The notes under the pieces were generated by a model, which was not told the origin of the DNA, made no database searches, and was given only the letters and a program-made list of their open reading frames with translations. A program made the translations under genes and the position numbers. DNA of 24,899 nt from Acanthaster planci (taxonomy: Eukaryota; Echinodermata; Asteroidea; Valvatida; Acanthasteridae): the NCBI RefSeq assembly GCF_001949145.1, contig NW_019091443.1, positions 996,600-1,021,498 of the forward strand. The letters are read 5' to 3'. Positions 8,981 to 17,646 of this stretch are shown piece after piece. The stretch's first letter is position 1. Each line of letters starts with the position of its first letter.

Positions 8981-9289
8981 CTATCGAGGTATAAGCTCGT
9001 TATTTAATTGTTTGTGACCTTCCTGAGCAAGGGCTGGGGTTATGCGAATGTAACGGCGATATACACTCAATTGCCAACAACCCATCCACTGCATTTCCTG
9101 CTCGGGAATGCCAGCCATCCCCGCTGATGTGGCTGCACCAATGCAAAAAGAGTGGGACGTGAAACGGGAATCGAGTATGCCTGCGAATGTAAGCGATCGC
9201 CTGAAAACTGCTGTAAATTGAGAGCAAGTCATCGGCGTACCATCAAAATGTGCTAGAAAATGGGTATGGTGTTGGGAGCTGTCATGCAA
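8981..9289 (-). pseudogene. Tyrosine recombinase C-terminal catalytic fragment
   Basis: A minus frame of about 100 residues shows FLAHFDGTPMTCSQF, TSHSFCIGAATSAGMAGI and MGCWQLSVYRRYIR. These match the C-terminal half of eukaryotic tyrosine recombinases (DIRS/Crypton-like and related integrase proteins), where HSFRIGAAT carries the catalytic H-x-x-R and GRW...Y..YIR ends in the nucleophilic Tyr. The box-II Arg is Cys here (TGC) and the GRW Arg is also Cys (TGT); both fit CpG decay of CGC/CGT. The Tyr ten residues after the Gly is kept. The N-terminal half with the box-I Arg is missing: a TGA lies at 9323-9325 and sequence beyond is not homologous. It is a dead fragment, confidently assigned to the superfamily but not to a clade. 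Confidence 0.85.
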
Positions 9290-9324
9290 ATATTGTGTGC
9301 AACTCTTTAAATAGCGCCTAAATC

Positions 9325-9392
9325 AGTCGCAAATGCGACCAAAATTTTGCTAATGCAATCATATTTTCACCATCCAGTCGCCATTTGCGACT
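9325..9392. repeat. Inverted pair of AGTCGCAAATGCGAC-like words
   Basis: AGTCGCAAATGCGACC at 9325-9340 and AGTCGCCATTTGCGACT at 9376-9392 are inverted copies of each other, and each is itself nearly palindromic. The pair sits exactly where homology to the YR protein stops. Such AGTCGC words are common in hAT-type MITE ends, so it may mark an insertion or breakpoint. Confidence 0.55.
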
Positions 9393-9524
9393 TAAGATAG
9401 CTTAAAAACTACATACAAATGTATTTGAACAATTTTGAGTATGCTTAAAAATCAAAAAAGCAAAGTTCGTTCCGGAAAAGTAGAAATGGCAGCGCAAGTT
9501 GCATTGAGTCGCACCGAGTGCGCT

Positions 9525-9549
9525 GTACATATACATGTACATGTACATA
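9525..9549 (+). repeat. (ACATGT)n microsatellite
   Basis: Runs of the self-complementary ATGTAC/ACATGT hexamer, like those at 5817 and 12497. Confidence 0.9.
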
Positions 9550-9819
9550 CACCATACTTGTACAGTATATGCGTCGCTATCACGCGCACGGTTAGGTTGC
9601 TGCCCGATATCAACATACGTTGTTGATGCACTGTATACGGACACCAGGGCCATTTTACAAACCACAGTAGTGCATGGGCTCCAGTTTTTGCTGCAACATA
9701 AATGAAACCTGAACGGAGCTCATGCCGGAATTACAGGGTGTTGCTGTGATTTAGAGTGTAAGAAATAGCGCAATTCATGCAGCAGGGTGTCGTGCGACAC
9801 GCTGAAACTATGGACGTCA
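9550..9819. other. Non-coding stretch
   Basis: No supported gene. TGGACGTCATAACGTCCA at 9811-9828 is an 18-base inverted repeat with arms TGGACGT/ACGTCCA, adjoining the next repeat array. Confidence 0.4.
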
Positions 9820-10030
9820 TAACGTCCATGGCTGAACCATCATCAGGGGACAAGTCAAGTGACATTAAACGTGCAGTCTTTAAGGCCCTATATCTCCTGA
9901 AGCACATGTCCCATCGATTCCAAGTCTCGCAGATACCTTGAAAAAGGAGTGCTTTAGTTGAATATTGACCTCATGTGATGATGACGTCATCAGATTGGCC
10001 TGTTAGGGTATAGTGTTCCTGAAATTATCA
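9820..10030 (+). repeat. ~150-bp repeat with intact TGATGACGTCATCA
   Basis: One full and one partial unit: CATCAGGGGACAAGTCAAGTG, ACATTAAACGTGCA, TATCTCCTGAAGCACATG, ATTGACCTCATGTGATGA and the perfect 14-base palindrome at 9979-9992. It is interrupted by unrelated sequence from 10031 to about 10215. Confidence 0.8.
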
Positions 10031-10214
10031 TACTGTGCATTGTGTGTGAATGCGCGATATTTGCCTGTAACATAGGCAGGGCATATACTCAGGAGTTGGG
10101 AAATGTCCTAAAAGCAGATCGCATTTTATGGAATGTCAAAAAGGAAAAATGTTTGCAATCTGTAATCTGCACTCTGTCCGTGATAACAATAATGTTTTGT
10201 ATTGTATTTTGTGT

Positions 10215-10815
10215 TGTAGACGTCTGATTGGGTTGAAACCTTTCAGATAGATAGGAAGTTAAGGTTTATAAATGAAGATTGACCTCATGTGATGACAATG
10301 TCATCAGTTGACAAGTCACTTGACATGCGTCCTTTAAAATGCTCTATCTCCTGCAGTGCATACATGATTGGGTTGAAACTCGGCAGGTACATGTTTTTAG
10401 AAAGGGAAGTGTTATACATGTAGATGAAAATTGACGTCATGTAATGATGACGTCATCAGATGATCATGTCGCTTGGCATTAAAGGTGCACTCTTCAAAGC
10501 ACTATATCTCGTGAAGTACATGTCCAATTGGGTTCAAACCTTGCAGATATCTTAGAAGCGGAGTGGTTTAGAAAAAAAAATTGACCTGATGTGATAATGT
10601 TGTCATCTTGTGACAAGTCACGTGAGATCAAAGGTGGATCCTTTAAAGTGATATATCCTCTAAAGTGCATGTCCGATTGGATTGAGACTCAGCAGGTATT
10701 TAGAAAGGGAAGTGTTATAGATGAAAATTGATGTCATGTAATGATGACGTCATCAGGTGATCATGTCACATGACATTAAAGATGCATTCTTCAAGCACTA
10801 TATCATGGCCGATGG
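10215..10815 (+). repeat. ~150-bp palindrome repeat, about four tandem units
   Basis: This is the best-preserved array. The ACATTAAAGGTGCA region or its decayed form recurs near 10320, 10474, 10626 and 10771, spaced 145-154 bases. Each unit has a GTCATCA or CATCATCA half palindrome. The perfect TGATGACGTCATCA stands at 10445-10458 and 10742-10755. Conserved words include ATTGACCTCATGTGATGA, GATTGGGTTGAAAC and AGAAAGGGAAGTGTTATA. No long ORF runs through it. Confidence 0.85.
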
Positions 10816-11039
10816 GGTTGAACCTTGCAGCACGTGAACAGGGAAGACTTCTTTTTAAGTTCATTAAACTGAGTATCTTCAACAGTTGTTTCAAAACCTC
10901 AAAATGCAAAAAAGCCTTGTGTTTGCCCCTCAGACAAACGTTCAGAGTTCTAGTTAATTTTTTTTCTTCTTTTTCAAATTTTTGCTATTGATATAACACA
11001 GGGTTGTTCTGCACACCACTTTCGATCCTTACTAGACTA

Positions 11040-11340
11040 CCACCTGAGGATGTATGCTGAATCATGATGTCATCATGACGTTATCACCTGATTTATTATA
11101 AAATTTTGAATATTTAATTTTCTCCATATGTTTTGTATATGTTTTTCAACTACATGTACCGGAATGGCATGGACTTTGGCCACTCCCCAAAATGAAACTT
11201 GGCATAGATGCCATACAGCATAGATGGTCCCAGAGGAATGATATCACTTTGACATCATGAAATGATTTATCATTTAATTTTGAAGATTTAATTTGTCCCA
11301 TTGACTTTGTACACATTTTTAATCCCATTGACTTTGTGCA
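11040..11340 (+). repeat. Second repeat type with GACATCATGA and CATTGACTTTGTACAC
   Basis: CATGATGTCATCATGACGTT near 11062 is followed by ATTATAAAATTTTGAATATT and then a TTTGACATCATGAAATGA block with CCCATTGACTTTGTACACA at about 11296. The same order (ATGATGACATCA, AT run, CCTTGACTTTGTACACA) occurs at about 18345-18420, in the same orientation. It shares the palindrome with the ~150-bp family but otherwise differs. Confidence 0.6.
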
Positions 11341-11487
11341 CGGACGTATTGCATTTCTATGTACAATCTGCTAGCTGACCTGTGCGATCGGTTGATCTTA
11401 ACGTGGTTGCTCATTATAGTCTTTGATATTACATAATTTCTAGATAATTTGGCTTAAAGGTTGTGCAAGATTTTTTTTTAAATATAG
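11341..11487 (+). other. Upstream flank of five-exon gene
   Basis: No further exon is recognised here. It ends in a pyrimidine/AT-rich tract (gatttttttttaaatatag) that serves as acceptor for the first exon, so an upstream 5' UTR exon may exist outside the modelled gene. Confidence 0.3.
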
Positions 11488-13097
11488 AGGGAAATGAACT
11501 CAGAGATTTCATGTTGGGTCAGCCATGGAGGTAGGAAGACTGATTGTTAAAGCAGTACCCTACACAAATCGTCCACTGCACACAGCACAATGACCTTTCG
11601 TGGTCATGTCAACACATGGATATTTTCGACTGGCCTGTGTGTTTTTTTTAGACCTCTTGGGACATCCCAGAACTGAAATTTCACGAATTGAGTGCTTGTT
11701 GAACCACATTGCTTGATCAGAGGATTCCAAGGTTATTCCACAAAAGCGGAACTAAAATTAAATGCATGCACAGGAGCTGGAAATTGCAGAAGGAGTTGAC
11801 ACCGAATATGGAGTGGTAACGATCGTGAGCACTACTGGTATTGCAGCCATGGCGGTAGCAGAGGGTCATGACGGTAGTCTGGCGACCAGTTTGGTTTGGA
11901 AGCTGGATGAACTGTTGGAACTGGTAGGCAATTAACATTATGAAATGAAGTCTTTGTCTGCACTGTCTGTGTTCTGTAGCTCTGGGGAAACATAACTGAC
12001 TTACCTTAGCTCTGAATTTGCATTAATATGATATTCTGAGTAACCTGAGTCACTCTACAATGGATACATCTGGATAGCAACTGCAGGTATTAATTTTACT
12101 CCCTCCTGAGTTCATTATTTAATGATGATATACACATGTATGTAGCTTTTATTTGAGGCAACAAATTTGTACAAGTTGTGTGATTGTGCTGAACAGATAC
12201 CTGTGCGTCAGATAAAGGAAGCTGCTGCACAACTACAACCAAGCAAGGAAATTAACAGGTAATGCTGAAAAGGTCTTCTGTTGCATGTACTAACAGATTG
12301 CCAGTTCTACTTATTTCTGATAATTGCAGTCATAAAACATAGTTTGGCTGTGTGTGTGTGGGGGGGATACATCCATACATATGTCACCATCATAAATAGT
12401 TCCCTCATCAGCATCCACTTGCCCAGTCCCCTACTTTAACATTTATCCCCACATACTCCCCATTCAGAGAGAACCCAAGATTGTGATGCCACTGAATACA
12501 TGTACATACTGTACATGTACACATTTCAGCAGGTCATGTGTCCAAGTGCTGACCCCAGTTTTCCTTACAATGAACACATGATTTGCTGTAATAGATTTTT
12601 TCCTTTTTTCGATGATACAGATGTTCATCAGTACAGACACCAGGGCAGTCTTCATACATGTTGGATGTCCCCAGTATCATTGATGGAAATGCAGTTTTAA
12701 GCAAGACTGATCCACAGAATGGTAAGAACAGCTTCAAAGTATTTGTCACAAGATTATTTGAAAAACTGCAACTGACATGTGTACATGTTGTACCTTGTGT
12801 AATTTGTTTAAGGACCACTGCAGAAATTGTTCAAAATGATTTCCGAAGAATAGTACAAATTTTTCGGCATTCATAAGATCCTGATATAACCCGTGGTTCA
12901 CATTTCAAAATAGCAGGAACTAAATTTCATATTAATTTAATTCCCTTTTGAAAAAACTCTTGACTTCACACAATTCAGGATTTCAGATACAAAAAAGATT
13001 TTGCTTCATTGGAGGGAAACAGCCAAGCCAATCAATACAAGAAATACAAAGTAAATGCAAAGAACACCAATTCAGATGGCCACAAATTAAAATATGA
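11488..13097 (+). CDS. Five-exon gene of unknown function, ~150 aa
   Basis: Exons are 11488-11530, 11790-11923 (or from 11774), 12197-12258, 12621-12721 and 12979-13097. Every intron has GT/AG borders, and the exon phases 1, 0, 2 and 1 join without a stop up to TGA at 13095-13097. ATG at 11494 is a plausible start; another ATG at 11762 is in frame with exon 2 if that exon is first. Recognisable stretches are TEYGVVTIVSTTGIAAMAV (small/hydrophobic), SLVWKLDELLELIPVRQIK and AAAQLQPSKEINR (probable helices), SYMLDVPSIIDGNAVLSKT, and a basic tail KCKEHQFRWPQIKI. No signal peptide or metal-binding motif is seen. AATAAA follows 54 bases after the stop. I do not recognise the family. A diverged copy of exons 3-4 and neighbouring intron lies at 20.69-21.26 kb. 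The last exon is the least protein-like part. The gene may lie in a DDRGK1 intron. Confidence 0.5.
12352..12367 (+). repeat. (TG)n/(G)n simple repeat in intron 3
   Basis: TGTGTGTGTG followed by a run of seven G, within the third intron of the five-exon gene model. It is absent from the corresponding place in the 20.7-kb copy. Confidence 0.8.
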
Positions 13098-13150
13098 GGT
13101 TTACAGAAAATGCAGGATACTGCTAAGTTACAATACACTTTGAGCTCAAG

Positions 13151-13156
13151 AATAAA
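13151..13156 (+). terminator. AATAAA poly(A) signal of five-exon gene
   Basis: AATAAA lies 54 bases after the TGA of the plus-strand gene model, in AT-rich sequence, the usual position for an animal 3' UTR with a short tail. Confidence 0.5.
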
Positions 13157-13407
13157 AATTTGGTGCTAATGTTTAAGATATACAGATGAGTTGTGACGAG
13201 TCGTTCCAAGGTGGGATGACAGGAGTCCGTTGTGTTTGGTAGGCAGTTGGCAAAAGTGAAGGGCAGAGTTCAACTGAAGAAATGTAACGCAAACGAATAC
13301 TTGTGGATCTTGCAAGGTTGATGCTGGTGATTAGTGCCGCAGATGCCTTGGTGTACGTGTGCTGTGTGTGCAAGTCACAATATACGTAGCTTGGTGGCTG
13401 AGAGGCC
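13157..13407. other. Flank between gene end and retroelement LTR
   Basis: A minus frame of 66 codons (13173-13373) is open and fairly coding-like (SSVELCPSLLPTAYQT). It could be retroelement sequence if the LTR end is misplaced, or chance. No domain is recognised. Confidence 0.25.
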
Positions 13408-13479
13408 TGGGGACAGCTCTTCAGGTGGACTACAGAAACTCCTGTCTGGCACCCTCTTTCAGAACATGCAGTTCAGTAA

Positions 13480-13493
13480 CTAAGATAGAGAGC
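13480..13493 (-). repeat. 14-bp direct repeat, copy 2 (putative target duplication/acceptor)
   Basis: On the minus strand GCTCTCTATCTTAG, identical to 14460-14447. It ends in AG and could act as a 3' splice site. Confidence 0.8.
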
Positions 13494-14446
13494 ATAGTGG
13501 TCCATGCCACATTACTAATATAACCACATTTACAAGGTCAGACCAATGCAACCGACTTTCTATGAGTTACATGCTTTAGTAGCTGTAAATCGTGTAGGAA
13601 ACTTCAAATAAAATACCATCTTGCATGTAAGTTCAACATGTGAAGGAGAAATACATGTATATGAGGCATTGACCTAGAACAAATCTTAAAACTAGACAGG
13701 ATTTCCCTAGGAATACATTTCTCAGTCCCACACATCATAAGGTAAGAATCAATCTAGGAAAGCTCCAACTCTTAATCAGACTGGTTATATATACAATTTA
13801 GGTATATTTAAAAAAAACAAATCTAAAGCTTGACCAAGAGACAATTCATATCTCTAACTTCTGATGAATTCAACGCATATCAGGATCTACCAAGTATACA
13901 CAAACCCTGTTCAAATAAACAATAGTCGTCGGAAAAGCATTTCAAAAGCGTCAGTCCAAACTGTAGGACTGCAGGCAGTCTATCACTTACACCATGGATG
14001 TGATGGGTGATAAGTCCCGACTTACACATATATTCAAAATCTGCTCATATTTCTCAATGCAGTGAAGAGCACAACTTATTCCCAGTCTCCACTAAGTTAT
14101 TAATCAAGGTGATTGAAAAGTACACTCAAACTGCCTCAATTAATTCACAAAACACATGTCCTAAGCTAAATGAAAAAGCAAAGCTTTCTGAGGGAACATC
14201 TCTTTTGGATCTAGTCTCAGAACAGTACTGGCTAGTGAAAACTACGAGATACATGTATCAAAACTTTCAACATCATAAATCTGCTTGGACTTCTCAAAAA
14301 TATCCCAAAGTCCAGACTTCATATAATCGATTGGTAAACTTGTTTTCACAATTTACAACAAGAGTCACAGTGAAAAAATGCATTGACTAAACTCCAGAAA
14401 AGGTAGACAATAGTATAAAATGATATAAATAGGAACTCAAATTTAC
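13494..14446 (-). mobile_element. 953-bp insert in LTR, flanked by 14-bp direct repeats, GT...AG shaped
   Basis: The minus-strand 14-mer GCTCTCTATCTTAG occurs at 14460-14447 and again at 13493-13480. Read on the minus strand, the first copy is followed by GTAAAT, a good splice donor after AG. The second copy ends in a pyrimidine-rich CTATCTTAG, a good acceptor. Splicing there would remove 967 bases and restore one 14-mer, which is the pre-insertion sequence if the repeats are a target duplication. The insert has no clear terminal inverted repeats, poly(A) or known protein. A plus-strand ORF of 127 codons (14007-14390) lies inside but resembles no family. It may be an introner-like insertion or a simple insertion with a long duplication. 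Confidence 0.45.
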
Positions 14447-14460
14447 CTAAGATAGAGAGC
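14447..14460 (-). repeat. 14-bp direct repeat, copy 1 (putative target duplication/donor side)
   Basis: On the minus strand GCTCTCTATCTTAG, followed directly by GTAAATTTGAG. It is identical to the copy at 13493-13480. Confidence 0.8.
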
Positions 14461-15110
14461 CAACACTCGTGAACATAAGGGGAAGACTTGGATTTTGAAG
14501 TCCTCTGGTCCAAAGGAAAGTAGTGCAGAGTGTAGACAGAGTTCAGCAAGCATGTAGTCAGTACGATTGCAAAGATTGGAATGCCCAGCTTGCCAAAACT
14601 CTGGGCAAACTGCTCCCCAGAATGTGCTTTTGCCACGTGACTAGCTCAGGCTCTCATTGGACAACTTAAAAAGTGCCACACACGACTCCTATACTGATTG
14701 GTCATCTAGTATTTAGGCAGATGAGCACTCAGCAGAAGTTTATGGCTTTCACAGCTTGGAGTAAGGTGCGAACAACAACTAAGGATTAAGTATCCCAACA
14801 TCCTGCTGATCTCCTATAAAGTTTACTGGGAGTGTACACTAGTGTACTAGTCAGAGTTTAAAGGCAGTGGATACAAAAAGCGTCCTGTGATCTTCTAGGA
14901 GAGCAGGAACATTAAAGACAAACTGAACAAAGAGCAGGATATTTGACAAAAGGAACAAACAGTAGATCAAAGGTTAACCACTGGAACACTGCTTACCAGT
15001 AGAAAAGTCAAAGCTCAGGAAAGAACAGTTTAATGTGCAAAAGGAAAACATAGTCATAAAGAATAAAATTTTAAATTGTAACCCAAGACCTCTTTTGGGA
15101 TGGGGTCCCA

Positions 15111-15124
15111 TCCTCCCCTTTCTT
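15111..15124 (-). other. Polypurine tract of the Ty3/gypsy element
   Basis: The minus strand reads AAGAAAGGGGAGGA, directly followed by the TGGGACCCC that would start the 3' LTR. A purine run ending at the LTR edge is the usual plus-strand DNA primer site of LTR retrotransposons. It is downstream of the integrase remnants in the correct order. Confidence 0.6.
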
Positions 15125-15754
15125 AACTTGCAAACTCCGGGAGCAAAAGGAAAAGAGAAAATAACGGAATAAGTACAAATACACGGACATACCCTATGAC
15201 CAAAAACCTTTGTTTTGAATTCGGCAAACATCACATGAGTTTGAATTTGCCAGGAAAACACAGGTTCTTCTTTCACCTCAAACTTCATCCACAGGAGTGG
15301 TCTTGACACCTGAGTTGATCGTCCAACAGAACTCGACTCAAGAGTAGGAGTGTCAGTAACAGTCGGCTGAGTAGTTATTGGACTAGCAGCAGGTTTGCCT
15401 GATTGAGAATCATCAATTAATGGAGGAGGCACTCCATCAGGGATGTGCTGAGGAGGTTGTTTATTATTGTGAGGACTTGATGGAGAGGACACAAGTGCTG
15501 GTGAAGCGACAGGACTATCTGCTCTAGGCGCCTCTGTTGAATCTGTGTCAGGCAGGGAAAGATTCTATTACACTGGAGACGGCATTGAGGTTCCAGATGA
15601 CTGTTTGATGTCATCCGGTCGGGATTTCCCCACAAGGAGATGAAGGCTGCTGAGAGGCTGAGTTTCCCTCAACACCACGAACTTCCTCAAAAGAAAGTGG
15701 ACGACATTCTTGGGTTAAGCGTGGTTCACCCACTTGTGGTAGAGGGATAAACTC
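15125..15754 (-). pseudogene. Degenerate post-integrase tail of Pol
   Basis: Between the integrase C-terminus and the polypurine tract the minus strand has Pro/Ser/Thr-rich frames, such as SPSSPHNNKQPPQHIPDG near 15430-15490 and TQPTVTDTPTLESSSVGR near 15310-15380. They are separated by stops and frame changes. Low-complexity tails after the integrase are common in this group of Ty3/gypsy elements. No envelope-like transmembrane protein is seen. Confidence 0.45.
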
Positions 15755-16048
15755 TTAGGCCTCTGCATTAAGCAAAGATTGCAACAGTTGTTTGGGGAGG
15801 ATTACAACCAGCTCATCATCACTGGAATCTGGACTCCCAGATGAATCTGATGGACATTGTGAGACCTTTGCCTGAGCTGTGGCTCTCGTGACGGGACGAC
15901 TTGGTTTGGTGCCTGGATGGTGGGACTCTTCGCCATTAAGATAGTGGATGGGCAACAAGATATTTCTGTTTAGGGTTCGGACATGCCCATCACCAGTCTC
16001 TGGTTTGATGCGTTAGACTGGCATATCTGGACTGATCTGGTCTACAAC
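15755..16048 (-). pseudogene. Integrase C-terminal region, broken by TAA codons
   Basis: In the same frame as the integrase core, after a TAA at 16049-16051, it reads VVDQISPDMPV, a second TAA at 16013-16015, then RIKPETGDGHVRTLNRN and ILLPIHYLNGEE. The R-x-K-P...G-x-VRTLHRN-LLP pattern is the small C-terminal domain end of Ty3/gypsy integrases. It is followed by a Ser/Asp-rich tail (SDSSGSPDSSDDELV) ending at TAA at 15755. Two stops show that it is dead. Confidence 0.75.
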
Positions 16049-16773
16049 TTAGTGAACTGTCGAATCCCATTGATTGGCAATTTTGTGCTTTCCTTTCAGA
16101 CCAAGATTTTTGACGAGAACCCGATCTCCAGGTGTCAAGTCATTTCCTCGTACATGTCCATCATGACGCACTTTGTTGGCATAAGCCGACTTAGCAGACT
16201 CTTTGGTTGCCAGGTGATATGCCCTCACCAGTTGTTCTCTGATGCCCTTGGCATATTGGACATGTTCGCTGTGGGAAAACCCATCGGGGTTCACACCGAG
16301 ATGCAAATCCACTGGGAGTCTTGCCTCTCTGCCAAACATAAGGAAGTAAGGCGAGAAACTTGTGCTGTCATGCTTGGTGCAATTGTATGCATGGACCAAT
16401 GCACTAACATACTTACTCCAGTTGGCTTTCTTCTCATCCTCTAAGGTTCCAAGCATATTCAGCAAAGTACAGTTGAAGCGCTCTGGCTGAGGATCACCTT
16501 GGGGATGGTAGGGCGTCGTACGTGATTTCTTGATGCCTAGAAGAAACGTCAACTCCTTTACAACCTTGCTTTCAAAATCACGCCCTTGGTTGGAGTGAAG
16601 ACGTTGGGGCAATCCGTAGTGAACAAAGAAGTTCTCCCAGCTAAGACCTTAGCTACAGTGCGAGCTGTTTGATCCTTAGTGGGAAATGCCTGGGCATATC
16701 TAGTAAAGTGATCAGTCACTACCAAGATGGGCTTTTTGTTGTTACGGTCAGCCTCTAAGGATAGGAAACCCAT
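16049..16773 (-). pseudogene. Ty3/gypsy integrase catalytic core, inactivated
   Basis: The minus strand reads KKPILVVTDHFTRYAQAF, a frameshift near 16640, then RLHSNQGRDFESKVVKEL, TTPYHPQGDPQPERFN, FLMFGREARLPVDLHLG and GDRVLVKN. These are the core blocks of a Ty3/gypsy integrase. Of the D,D(35)E triad, the first Asp is Gly here, right after a TGA (LELV-stop-MGFLSLE). The second is Asn (HSNQG instead of HSDQG). The Glu in PQPERFN remains. It cannot be active. It follows the zinc-binding domain without a gap. Confidence 0.9.
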
Positions 16774-17280
16774 TCAGACTAATTCCAAAGGACCATTTGT
16801 CTTGATGTTCTCTAGTGGTGCTGCAGGCTTTTGGGGTGTCTTTCTAGCCACACCGTGACATGGAGCGCAGTGTTTGACCCAGTTGTCAATTTCTGCTGCC
16901 ATTCGAAGCCAGTAAAACCTATCTCGTGCAAGCGCCACTGTTCGCTCTACACCTAGATGTCCCAACTCATTGTGTAGCCCCCGGATAGCTTGAATACGGA
17001 CTTTAGAGGGAAGTACAAGTTGAAAGCACTTATTGCCCAATGAGTTGGTGACACATCTGTACAACGTACCATTGGAAAGGGAAAGTTTGTCAATCTCCAT
17101 GAGGATAAGTTTCACTTCGCCTGGTAGGCCTGTTTGCAAGTCTGATTTCCTGCCTGCTTGAACAGAGCTTATGGTTTGCTTGATGATTAGGTCCTCTCCT
17201 TGAATTTCTCTCCAGTTCATATTACTCATCTCTGAATTCAATGCATAGCATTCAGTAACAGCATTCGCACCTGTTGACAA
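16774..17280 (-). pseudogene. Integrase zinc-binding (HHCC) domain and linker
   Basis: The minus frame contains GLHNELGHLGVERTVALA, RFYWLRMAAEIDNWVKHC and APCHG, giving the H-x5-H...C-x2-C zinc-binding module that starts Ty3/gypsy integrases. The zinc ligands are intact. The upstream linker (IQGEDLIIKQTISSVQAG) joins RNase H to integrase and is entered by a frameshift near 17275. It ends at TGA 16774-16776, directly before the mutated first catalytic Asp. Confidence 0.9.
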
Positions 17281-17646
17281 TGAATAAGTGGAACACTGAC
17301 ATCTGCCTGTCCATGAACTGACTGTGCTGAGGTTGTGGCACCATACTGATGGTATAGGGCATTCACAACTTCTTGAGGGCAGACAACATCATCCTTGCCC
17401 TCAAGTTGACTTTCCAGCTGGTTTACCTTGTCTCGCTGTGCCTCCTCAAACTGCAGATTGAGTGCAGGAGAATGGGGCCTGCGTGACAAAGCATCTGCAT
17501 CAACATTGGTCCACCCTGGCTTATAGTGGATAGAAAAGTCAAAGTTTGACAATGTGGCCAACCAACGGTGGCCAGTGGCATCCAACTTGGCTGAAGAAAG
17601 AACATAGGTGGGGGGGTTATTGTCGGTCAACACTTTGGTTCCTTTA
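17281..17646 (-). pseudogene. RNase H C-terminal part and tether
   Basis: The minus frame reads LTDNNPPTYVLSSAKLDATG, RWLATLSNFDFSIHYKPG and NVDADALSRRPH. These are the third (LTDNN) and fourth (DADALSR) acidic motifs of the Ty3/gypsy RNase H, both intact. A one-base shift near 17645 separates it from the first half. A Gln/Glu-rich linker follows. Confidence 0.9.

Larger units (their letters stand above)
13408..15110 (-). mobile_element. Probable 3' LTR of Ty3/gypsy element, interrupted
   Basis: Immediately after a polypurine tract, the minus strand begins TGGGACCCCATCCCA, a TG start. A candidate end is GTCCCCA at plus position 13408, whose inverse resembles the TGGGAC start. Without the internal 953-bp insert and its extra 14-bp repeat the LTR would be about 735 bases, a normal length. 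A TATA-like CTTTATAG is near 14812. The element's 5' end is missing, so no second LTR exists here to confirm the borders. A minus frame of 96 codons at 14346-14636 starts in this region and runs into the insert; it is likely not a gene. Confidence 0.4.

Noticed and set aside
11717-11938. Minus-strand ORF opposite exon 2 of the five-exon gene
   Set aside because: The plus frame has matching splice borders and phase with other exons; the minus frame has none.
14007-14390. 127-codon plus-strand ORF as a gene
   Set aside because: Composition is not clearly coding, no motif is present, and it lies inside a repeat-flanked insertion in an LTR.
14346-14636. Envelope or membrane protein in the gypsy 3' region (hydrophobic minus frame)
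   Set aside because: It lies downstream of the polypurine tract inside the LTR, and runs past the insertion junction.
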